Of a stretch of 11,581 bases of DNA, positions 6,533 through 11,581 are shown piece after piece. The stretch lies in NCBI GenBank assembly GCA_002307245.1, contig DBTW01000007.1, forward strand, positions 3,531 to 15,111, in the 5' to 3' direction. The notes under the pieces were generated by a model. That model did no database searches. It had not been told where the DNA came from and worked only from the letters and a program-made list of their open reading frames with translations. Position numbers and translations under genes: made by a program. Positions within the stretch are counted from its first letter, which is position 1, and every line of letters begins with the position of its first letter. This DNA comes from Spirochaetaceae bacterium UBA1306 (lineage in GTDB: Bacteria > Spirochaetota > Spirochaetia > Treponematales > Rectinemataceae).

Positions 6533-6690
6533 TGCGAAGATAAGGGGACACGGAGGTAAGGGAGGGAAGAGGAGATCACGGAGAAGAGAAGGAATAGAGA
6601 GGGTTTTTACATTAAGGAAATCCACAACCTCCCTGCATCCTGCCCCCCTCTTTCGATCGCTCGTCCCTTCTGTGCCCTTCGTGACAGGGA
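6533..6690. repeat. Low-complexity purine then pyrimidine stretch, possible degenerate inverted-repeat element
   Basis: The spacer between the membrane protein and the TetR gene has no credible gene. Positions 6533-6605 are nearly all purine (GGAGG, GGGAGGGAAGAGGAG, ATCACGGAGAAGAGAAGG). Positions 6629-6680 are pyrimidine rich (CCTCCCTGC, CTGCCCCCCTCTTTC, CCCTTCTGTGCCCTTCGTG). The minus-strand reading of the left half contains CTCCGTG and CCTCCGTGTCCCC, which loosely match CTTCTGTGCCCTTCGTG in the right half. The whole may therefore be a decayed palindromic intergenic element. Pairing is imperfect and no mobile-element ends or direct repeats were identified. Confidence 0.35.
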
Positions 6691-6709
6691 TCCGGTTTTC
6701 CCATATAAT
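6681..6709 (+). promoter_or_regulatory. Promoter of the TetR-family gene
   Basis: GTGACA (6681-6686, five of six for -35), a 17-bp spacer and a perfect TATAAT (6704-6709) make this the best housekeeping promoter in the window. ATG follows 17 nt after the -10 box, so the leader is only about 10-11 nt and has no clear Shine-Dalgarno sequence. No large dyad was seen here that matches the ones upstream of the membrane protein gene. Confidence 0.7.
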
Positions 6710-6726
6710 AGGCGCGGACAATACAC

Positions 6727-7320
6727 ATGCCCAAAATAATCGATTATGAAGCCAAGCGGCGCGAGATCGCGGCCAAGGCCGTGACCGTGCTCGCGCGGGA
6801 CGGCATCCAGGAAGCGAATCTCGGAAAGGTAGCCGACGAGTGCGGCATGGGTAGGACGACCCTCTACCAATACTTCCGGAACATGGGCGCGCTCATCGAC
6901 TTCACGCTGGCCGAGACCTTCGAGCGCCTCGACGCCCAGGCCTATACTCTCATCAGGAATTCAAGCCTGGATCCGGTCGAGCGGCTGCGGCGCTTTATGC
7001 GCTACCTCGAGGGCGTGGCCATCATCGACAAGGACCGCATGGTGCTCGTCCTCGACTTCCTGCTCCACCCGCGCCGCCTCGTTCCTGAAGTAAGCTTCGA
7101 CGTGCAGGAGCGGGTCAGGCAGCTCCGCGGCGAGCTCGAGCTCATCCTCGCCAAGGCCGTAGAAGCCGGGGAACTCAGGCTCGCCGACCCCAAATCCATG
7201 GCCTTCACGCTCTTCGCCTTCATCGAGGCCGCGACGGTTCACGGGGCCCTCTACGAGAATATTTCACTGGATAGCACGATGCGCGACATCGATGTCCTCA
7301 TAGACGGCCTTAGGACTTAA
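6727..7320 (+). CDS. TetR/AcrR-family transcriptional regulator
   Basis: A 197-residue, all-helical repressor-type protein. The N-terminal DNA-binding domain (about 5-55) has the TetR helix-turn-helix: AVTVLARDGIQEANLGKVAD, then ECGMGRTTLYQYFRNMGALI, with the typical T-x-Y-x-Y-F recognition helix end (TTLYQYF, 44-50). Residues 60-197 form a ligand-binding and dimerisation domain with no recognised ligand signature. The ATG at 6727 is set by the frame and by the promoter 17 nt upstream; a ribosome site is not obvious. Related proteins usually repress their own gene or a neighbour. The candidate target here is the membrane protein gene upstream, whose leader has two operator-like dyads. The gene is convergent with nifA, and the two stop codons overlap by three bases (7317-7320), leaving no room for a dedicated terminator. 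Confidence 0.88.
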   Translation: MPKIIDYEAKRREIAAKAVTVLARDGIQEANLGKVADECGMGRTTLYQYFRNMGALIDFTLAETFERLDAQAYTLIRNSSLDPVERLRRFMRYLEGVAIIDKDRMVLVLDFLLHPRRLVPEVSFDVQERVRQLRGELELILAKAVEAGELRLADPKSMAFTLFAFIEAATVHGALYENISLDSTMRDIDVLIDGLRT

Positions 7321-8882
7321 GCGCCTATCTTGGGCCTGAAGAGCCGGAAATCTATGCCGCAGCTCTTCACGCGCAGGGCCATGACGCGCTCCGATATCCC
7401 GAGCGACCTGGCGGCTTCCGCCATGTTGCCCCGGGAGGCCTTGAGGGCGTCGACGATAAGCTCGATCTCGACCGCGGCGAGGCGCTCTTCGAGGCTGCCC
7501 CGGTACTTGGTGCCCGAGCTCTCCGGCGACTGCAGGGATGGGGGCAGGTGGTAGGCGTGGATGACGCCGTCGTCCGAGAGGATGATCGCCCGCTCGATGA
7601 CGTTCTCGAGCTCGCGCACGTTGCCCGGCCAATGGTAGGCCATGAGGGCGTCGATGGCCGGGGTCGAGATGCGGCGTACGGACGACCCGAGCTTCTTCGC
7701 GTACTTCTCGACGAAGTAGTCGGCGAGGAGGAGGATGTCGCTGCTCCGTTCGCGCAGCGGCGGCAGCTGGATGGGGAAGACGGCGAGTCGGTAGTACAAA
7801 TCCTCGCGGAAGGCTCCTTCTCTCGCGCGTGCCGCGATGTCGCGGTTCGTCGCGGCGATGACGCGTACGTCGACGCGCAGGGTCTCGGAGCCCCCTACGC
7901 GCTCGAACTCGCCCTCCTGCAGGGCGCGCAGGAGCTTGGCCTGCACGGGTAGGCTGAGCTCGCCCACCTCGTCGAGGAAGATGGTCCCGCCGTCGGCCTC
8001 CTCGAAGCGCCCCGCGCGCCGCTTGTCGGCGCCGGTGAAGGCCCCCTTCTCGTAGCCGAACAGCTCGCTCTCCGCGAGGCTCTCCGGTATGGCCGCGCAA
8101 TTCAGGCGCACGAAGGGCCCGCCCTCGCGCGGGCTGGCGTAGTGCAGGGCCGAGGCCACGAGTTCCTTCCCCGTGCCCGACTCGCCAAGGAGGAGCACGG
8201 GGGCCCGCGTGCCCGCGACCTTGCCGATGAGGGAGTAGAGGTTCTTCATCGGGCGCGAGTTGCCGACGATGTTCTCCGGCCTATGGAGCTCGGCGAGCTC
8301 GTCGTGGAGCCGTCGGTTCTCGGCGCGGAGCTCGCTGTTCTCCACGCTGCGGGCGCGGTAGAGGAGGACGGACTGCGCGAGCATGGTGGCGATGATGGTC
8401 AGCATCTCGCGGTCCTCGACGAGGAGGCTATCTTCCCGGCTCGTCAAGTCGATGCTGAGGGTCCCGAGGACTTCGTAGCCGATCTTGATGGGGACGCATA
8501 TGAAGGCGAGCTTGCCGCGGTCCTGATCCGATCGCGAGCGGGTCCGGTTGAGGAACTCGGGCTCGTCGGCGATGCGCCGGATGATGACGCTCTCGCCGCT
8601 CTGGGCCACGCGGCCCGTTATGCCCTCGCCCAGCCTGTATACGCCCCGCGCGCGCTCCTCGTCGGAGAGGCCCCAGCTGTTCTCGATGAAGACCGAGCCC
8701 GTCTTGCCGTCAATGACCGAGAGCACGACGCTTTTAGTGTCGGGGAGGTTGTCGATGATCACCTTGACGGCGACGGACATGATCTCGTGGATGTCTCGGT
8801 CGTTCGCTATGGCGCGAGCGAGCTCGTAGAAGAGGGGCAGGACGCAGGAGCAGACGGAAGGATCGGCCGCTCGGTTCCTCAT
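7317..8882 (-). CDS. nifA: Nif-specific sigma-54-dependent transcriptional activator NifA
   Basis: Activates sigma-54 promoters of nitrogen-fixation genes. The 521-residue protein has an N-terminal GAF domain (about 25-180), a coiled linker (180-200), an AAA+ domain and a Fis-type helix-turn-helix. AAA+ motifs are complete: Walker A GESGTGKE (233-240), the sigma-54 loop GAFTGA (280-285), Walker B GGTIFLDE (298-305), arginine fingers R359 and R365 in FREDLYYRL, and WPGNVREL (418-425). The C-terminus GNMAEAARSLGISERVMALR (485-504) resembles the NifA DNA-binding helix with its ERVM-LR signature. The four-cysteine linker motif of oxygen-sensing rhizobial NifA is absent. The ATG at 8882 overlaps the nifV TGA (ATGA); the frame stays open much further upstream, but that lies in nifV and is not homologous. 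An FhlA- or NorR-like identity is less likely because of the nif context. Confidence 0.9.
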   Translation of the reverse strand: MRNRAADPSVCSCVLPLFYELARAIANDRDIHEIMSVAVKVIIDNLPDTKSVVLSVIDGKTGSVFIENSWGLSDEERARGVYRLGEGITGRVAQSGESVIIRRIADEPEFLNRTRSRSDQDRGKLAFICVPIKIGYEVLGTLSIDLTSREDSLLVEDREMLTIIATMLAQSVLLYRARSVENSELRAENRRLHDELAELHRPENIVGNSRPMKNLYSLIGKVAGTRAPVLLLGESGTGKELVASALHYASPREGGPFVRLNCAAIPESLAESELFGYEKGAFTGADKRRAGRFEEADGGTIFLDEVGELSLPVQAKLLRALQEGEFERVGGSETLRVDVRVIAATNRDIAARAREGAFREDLYYRLAVFPIQLPPLRERSSDILLLADYFVEKYAKKLGSSVRRISTPAIDALMAYHWPGNVRELENVIERAIILSDDGVIHAYHLPPSLQSPESSGTKYRGSLEERLAAVEIELIVDALKASRGNMAEAARSLGISERVMALRVKSCGIDFRLFRPKIGA

Positions 8883-10006
8883 CGCGCGAATTCCTCGATC
8901 AATATCTCGAAGAAGGCCTTCCAGGGATCCATAGGAGCGCCTGGGCGCCAAGCCGCGCGCACGGAGCGCATCAGCCGGTTCAGGTCTGCCTCGCTGAGCT
9001 CGTAGCCCAGGCTCTGCGCGCAATACCGGAGGCCCGCGCGCCCGGAATGGGTGCCGGGCAGGATGACGCGGGACCTCCCCACGAGCTCCGGGGGCACGAA
9101 TTCGTAGAGGCCGGGCTCCTTCAGGAGCCCGTCGATGTGGATGCCCGACTCGTGCGCGAAGGCGAGCTTCCCGACGATGGGCTTGTCGCAGGCGATAGGC
9201 CGGCCCGAAAGCTCGGCGACGAGCTCGTTGAGACCCATGAGCCGATCGAGGCCGATGCCGAGGTCGTCCCCGTCCTGGAGCGCGGAGGCGCAGGCCAGCT
9301 GCTCGAGGCTCGCGTTCCCGGCGCGCTCGCCGAGGCCACCGACGGTGACGCTCACCAGGGCCCCGGCGCGCAGGCAGGCGAGCGCGTTCGCCGTCGCGAG
9401 GCCGAGGTCGTTGTGCGCGTGGTACTCGAGGGGAAAGGCGAGGGCCTCGCCGAGGCGAACGATCGCGTCCCGCGCGGAGAAGGGCTCCTGGATGCCCAGA
9501 GTATCGGCGTAGCGCAGCCGGGACGCGCCGCCCGCGATGGCGGTCCCGTAGACCCGCAAGAGAAAGGCCTCGTCGGCCCGCGAGGCGTCCTCGGCGCCGA
9601 CAATGGTCTCGAGGCCGAGTCCCCGGCAGTACTCGAGGACGCCCGACAGCTCGTCGAGGGCGCGCTCCCGGTCCCATCCCAGCTTGCGGCCGAGCATGCG
9701 GTCGGAGACGGGGAGCGACACATGGACCACGCGGGCCTCGGCCCTTGCCGAGGCCTCGATGTCGCTCTTCCGCGTGCGGTTCCAGGCGATGAGGCGCAGC
9801 CCGGGCAGCTCGCGCGCCAGCAGGCGGAAGTCGGCCTCGCTGTCCTCGCCCATCGCAGGGATCCCGGCCTCGAGCTCGCGGATCCCCGCGTCGCGCAGGG
9901 CCTTCGCGAGCTCGAGCCTCCGGTTCCTGGGGAAGGACACGCCGGCCGCCTGCTCTCCGTCGCGCAACGTGAGATCGACTATGCGTACGGGGTACTTGTC
10001 AGGCAT
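8879..10006 (-). CDS. nifV: Homocitrate synthase NifV
   Basis: Condenses acetyl-CoA with 2-oxoglutarate to make R-homocitrate, the organic ligand of the nitrogenase FeMo cofactor. The 375-residue protein belongs to the DRE-TIM (isopropylmalate synthase-like) family. Visible are DLTLRDGEQAAGVSF (11-25) with R15 and metal ligand D16, EAGIPAMGEDE-type text at 46-55 (EAGIPAMGED), the metal site HAHNDLGLATAN (196-207; H196 and H198), GGLGERAGNASLE (223-235) and HESGIHIDGL (285-294). Length matches NifV (about 375-400), and there is no LeuA-type C-terminal regulatory domain. The start at 10006 is chosen because MPDKYPVRIVDLTLRDG is the normal family N-terminus and GGAG lies 6 nt upstream. The frame stays open to 10312, but that is antisense to the GNAT gene. 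Plain homocitrate synthase for lysine synthesis is excluded mainly by the flanking nif genes. Confidence 0.93.
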   Translation of the reverse strand: MPDKYPVRIVDLTLRDGEQAAGVSFPRNRRLELAKALRDAGIRELEAGIPAMGEDSEADFRLLARELPGLRLIAWNRTRKSDIEASARAEARVVHVSLPVSDRMLGRKLGWDRERALDELSGVLEYCRGLGLETIVGAEDASRADEAFLLRVYGTAIAGGASRLRYADTLGIQEPFSARDAIVRLGEALAFPLEYHAHNDLGLATANALACLRAGALVSVTVGGLGERAGNASLEQLACASALQDGDDLGIGLDRLMGLNELVAELSGRPIACDKPIVGKLAFAHESGIHIDGLLKEPGLYEFVPPELVGRSRVILPGTHSGRAGLRYCAQSLGYELSEADLNRLMRSVRAAWRPGAPMDPWKAFFEILIEEFAR

Positions 10007-10025
10007 GGGCCGCTCCGTGTATATG
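9996..10025 (+). promoter_or_regulatory. Possible promoter of the GNAT gene, inside the 5' end of nifV
   Basis: TTGTCA (9996-10001) and TATATG (10020-10025) are separated by 18 bp. The expected transcription start, about 6-7 nt after the -10 box, falls at the ATG at 10032, so the message might be leaderless. The element overlaps the nifV start codon and ribosome site on the other strand. Evidence is hexamer similarity only. Confidence 0.35.
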
Positions 10026-10031
10026 CGTCGC

Positions 10032-10535
10032 ATGAAGATTGCCCGGGCACAGGAAAGCGACATAGGGGACATGGCGCGCATGGTCGGCGAGCTCTTCTCC
10101 CTGGAGAGGGACTTCGCGGTCGACGCGGGGCGGCAGCGGCGGGGCCTCGAGGCCATCCTCGCCTCGCCGGAGGCTGCGGCCTTCGTCGCCGTCGACGAGG
10201 GCTCCGGGAAGCGCTTCGGCATGGTCACGGCCCAGCTCACGATATCCACGGCCGAGGGCGGCCCCTCGGGCCTCCTCGAGGACCTCTTCGTCGAGGAGGG
10301 GCGCAGGCGCATGGGCGCGGCGGGGGCCCTCGTCGCGGCCGCGGAGGCCTGGTGCCTCGAGCGCGGGGCCAGGCGCGTGCAGCTCCTCGCCGACAGGGGA
10401 AACGCGGGCGCGCTCGCCTTTTACGACAGGGCGGGCTACCGGGAGACGAGGATGGTCGCGCGCCGGCGCATGCTCGAGGGCGCGCCCCGGGCCGATGCCG
10501 CGGCGAGCTCCGGCTCGGCTCATCGGAGCTCGTAG
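10032..10535 (+). CDS. GNAT-family N-acetyltransferase, antisense to the nif genes
   Basis: Transfers an acetyl group from acetyl-CoA to an unknown amine. The 167-residue protein starts with MKIARAQESDIGDMARMVGELF, the usual GNAT opening. Motif A is LLEDLFVEEGRRRMGAAGAL (81-100), containing the pyrophosphate-binding pattern R-x-x-G-x-A (R92, G95, A97). Motif B is NAGALAFYDRAGY (124-136), common in the family. The tail (150-167) is low-complexity. Three in-frame ATGs are possible (10005, 10023, 10032); I chose 10032 because homology begins there, although no start has a clear ribosome site. It is the only rightward gene in this block. Its 3' end overlaps the ferredoxin gene by 16 bp tail-to-tail, and its 5' end lies 25 bp from the nifV start. 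Substrate and any link to nitrogen fixation are unknown. Confidence 0.82.
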   Translation: MKIARAQESDIGDMARMVGELFSLERDFAVDAGRQRRGLEAILASPEAAAFVAVDEGSGKRFGMVTAQLTISTAEGGPSGLLEDLFVEEGRRRMGAAGALVAAAEAWCLERGARRVQLLADRGNAGALAFYDRAGYRETRMVARRRMLEGAPRADAAASSGSAHRSS

Positions 10536-10828
10536 CCCGCGGCCGCGCCCCCCGACTCGAGGGAATCGAGGATGGCGTCGATGGCCTCTTCGCTCTCCAC
10601 GCCGCCGTACCAGAGCTGGTCCGGATAGACGACGAGGATGGGCCCTCGATCGCAGGCCTTGAGGCAACCGGTCGCCGTGACGCTCACGCCGTCCATGCCG
10701 CGGTCGGCCAGCTCATTCTCGAGATAGGCGAGAAGATCCTGCGAGCCCTTCTTCGAGCAGACGCCCTGAGGCGCGCCCGAGGCGCGGAAGCTCCCGCAAA
10801 CGAAGATGTGCCTCGTCGGTTTCGTCAT
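10520..10828 (-). CDS. Thioredoxin-like [2Fe-2S] ferredoxin of the nif cluster
   Basis: A 102-residue electron carrier of the Clostridium pasteurianum / Azotobacter Shethna-I type, which has a thioredoxin fold. The four expected ligands are all present: C11 (HIFVCGSF), C24 (PQGVCSKKG), C55 and C59 (TGCLKACDRGP). The later WYGGVESEEAIDAIL segment (73-87) is also typical. Such ferredoxins are common beside nitrogenase genes and in clostridia have been linked to the MoFe protein, so electron transfer to nitrogenase or to cofactor assembly is the likely role. It starts 60 nt after the nifB stop. A GGGGTGAGG stretch just before ATG may be the ribosome site, though the spacing is short. Its end overlaps the antisense GNAT gene by 16 bp. 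It is co-directional with nifB and nifV. Confidence 0.92.
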   Translation of the reverse strand: MTKPTRHIFVCGSFRASGAPQGVCSKKGSQDLLAYLENELADRGMDGVSVTATGCLKACDRGPILVVYPDQLWYGGVESEEAIDAILDSLESGGAAAGYELR

Positions 10829-10888
10829 GTCCTCACCCCGCTATCGCCGTGATATGCGCGCGTCCTACGACGCGGCCATGCCTCTCCG

Positions 10889-11581
10889 TCACGCGCAGCC
10901 GCAACCGCGCGACGCGCCGCCCGAACATGAGGAGCCGCAGCCTTCGGGCAGCCGCGACATCGAGGAGAGGTCCTTCCCGGCCGCGGCCGCCTTCAGGGCC
11001 TCGCTGATCAGCCCTTCCACCACATGCACCGATATGCCGGCCGCCTCGAGGGCGCGCCTGGGAGGGGCGCCGATCCCGCCGACGAGGAGCAGGCCGCAGT
11101 CGGAGATGAGGTCGGCGACCTCGGCCCAGCGCTGATCGCCGCCGCCGCCGGGCGGGAGGGCGCGGAAGCCCTGGGACGAGACACCGCCGTCGCCGCCGAC
11201 CCGGAAGATGAAGAGCCGATCCGCCTCGCCCAAATGCTGGTTAACGAAGAAGCCTTCGCGGCTCGCCACGGCCGCGGTAATCGACTTGGTCGCGGAAAGG
11301 CTGGCGCTGCCCTGGCCGCAGGGCCGCGCGGGGACGGGCAGGTCGTCGGGGACGAGCTCTTCGGCGAACTCCCGCAGCCGCTCCGGGCTTATGTCCTCGC
11401 CCAGCTTGCCCGCGGCGTCGGCGCGGCAGCGCCGGCAATGCGAGAGCTGCGGCAGGTAGGCCTCGGCGCTGGCGCGGCAGGCCGCGACGACTTCGGCGCT
11501 CGGGGCTCCCGCCGCCTCGAGGGGCGTGCCCTTCACCGGGATCAGGGGGACGAGGTTCATGTACTTAGCCCCCAGGGCCGA
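10889..11581 (-). CDS. nifB: FeMo-cofactor biosynthesis protein NifB, C-terminal part only
   Basis: The reading frame stays open through the right edge, so the radical-SAM core lies outside the window; 230 residues plus the stop are visible. The visible part starts SALGAKYMNLVPLIPVKGTP, the end of the NifB radical-SAM barrel. It is followed by the NifB hallmark CRRCRADAAGKLGED, whose cysteines belong to a cluster-binding region. Beyond a short linker, a NifX/NafY-type domain (Nitro_FeMo-Co) runs from about SLSATKSITAAVASREG through FFVNQHLGEADRLFIFRVGG to GLISEALKAAAAGKDL. NifB fuses [4Fe-4S] units with a carbide to form NifB-co, the core of all nitrogenase cofactors. The last residues (PEGCGSSCSGGASRGCGCA) form a cysteine-rich tail. 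The internal Met at 11560 is not a start. It is probably in one operon with the ferredoxin. Confidence 0.93.
   Translation of the reverse strand, partial: SALGAKYMNLVPLIPVKGTPLEAAGAPSAEVVAACRASAEAYLPQLSHCRRCRADAAGKLGEDISPERLREFAEELVPDDLPVPARPCGQGSASLSATKSITAAVASREGFFVNQHLGEADRLFIFRVGGDGGVSSQGFRALPPGGGGDQRWAEVADLISDCGLLLVGGIGAPPRRALEAAGISVHVVEGLISEALKAAAAGKDLSSMSRLPEGCGSSCSGGASRGCGCA

Noticed and set aside
8883..9677. N-terminal extension of nifA to a 786-residue protein
   Set aside because: The extension is an out-of-frame reading of nifV, Arg-rich without domain structure. The ATG at 8882 overlaps the nifV stop and begins the normal NifA N-terminus.
9603..10031. Longer GNAT protein starting at 9603 (310 residues)
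   Set aside because: The extra part is antisense to nifV and Arg/Ser-rich. GNAT homology begins at the ATG at 10032.
10007..10312. N-terminal extension of nifV to 477 residues
   Set aside because: The extra residues are antisense to the GNAT gene and unlike any homocitrate synthase; the ATG at 10006 has a GGAG site and begins the normal family sequence.
9047..10852. 601-codon rightward open frame spanning nifV and ferredoxin
   Set aside because: It is antisense to nifV and ferredoxin, has compositionally biased Arg/Gly/Ala text and no recognisable domain; nifV and ferredoxin have complete motif sets.
10007..10888. Sigma-54 promoter (GG-N10-GC) or NifA site (TGT-N10-ACA) ahead of nifV or the ferredoxin
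   Set aside because: Scanned by eye on the minus strand in the 10829-10888 spacer and near the nifV start; no convincing match was found. A computed scan of the full GNAT region was not possible.
11558..11560. ATG as the start of nifB
   Set aside because: The frame remains open to the window edge and the upstream residues SALGAKY continue the NifB barrel sequence, so this is an internal methionine.
1..11581. CRISPR arrays, tRNA or rRNA genes, insertion sequences, toxin-antitoxin pairs
   Set aside because: Nearly all DNA is filled by recognised genes, and the spacers (279-437, 5385-5534, 6525-6726) contain no regularly spaced repeats, tRNA-like folds or transposase text.

Overview
The window is a GC-rich bacterial segment in which all gene space can be assigned. 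It holds eleven genes in three blocks, with two cut by the window edges. The organism is most likely an anaerobic or facultative diazotroph. A high-GC spirochaete (Spirochaeta/Treponema-like) is my best guess, from the secretion signal ending in LFA-AD, the DUF5692-like membrane protein and the nif gene style. This is an inference without a phylogenetic marker; Clostridia or Deltaproteobacteria-like lineages are not excluded.

Block 1 (1-5384) looks like a cell-wall-peptide and D-amino-acid salvage locus. A peptide-binding ABC transporter protein (OppA/DppA type, truncated by the left edge) reads leftwards. A divergent operon reads rightwards: alanine racemase, M20 amidohydrolase, M55 D-aminopeptidase (DppA), S66 LD-carboxypeptidase and a SAM methyltransferase. 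The operon genes are 0-13 nt apart or overlap, so they are probably co-transcribed. The 159-bp divergent spacer carries a TATAAT promoter for alr and a CCGAAAA-N15-TTTTCGG dyad. The enzyme set parallels the dpp-ykf muropeptide recycling locus of Bacillus, but with different members.

Block 2 (5385-7320) holds a polytopic membrane protein resembling DUF5692, followed by a TetR-family regulator on the same strand. The membrane protein has a long leader with two perfect dyads. The TetR gene has a strong promoter (GTGACA-N17-TATAAT) inside a low-complexity purine/pyrimidine intergenic stretch. It ends tail-to-tail with nifA, the two sharing a TTAA at their stop codons.

Block 3 (7317-11581), read right to left, is the end of a nitrogen-fixation cluster: nifB (C-terminal part only), a thioredoxin-like [2Fe-2S] ferredoxin, nifV (homocitrate synthase) and nifA (sigma-54 activator, start codon overlapping the nifV stop). 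NifB makes the iron-sulfur precursor of FeMo-co, NifV makes its homocitrate ligand, and NifA activates nif transcription. A GNAT acetyltransferase gene lies in the opposite direction between ferredoxin and nifV. It is packed so tightly that it overlaps the end of one and abuts the start of the other.

No RNA genes, insertion sequences, CRISPR arrays or complete new defence systems were seen. The most unusual points are the rearranged muropeptide locus, the antisense GNAT gene inside the nif run, the nifV-nifA coupling, and the two dyads ahead of the membrane protein.
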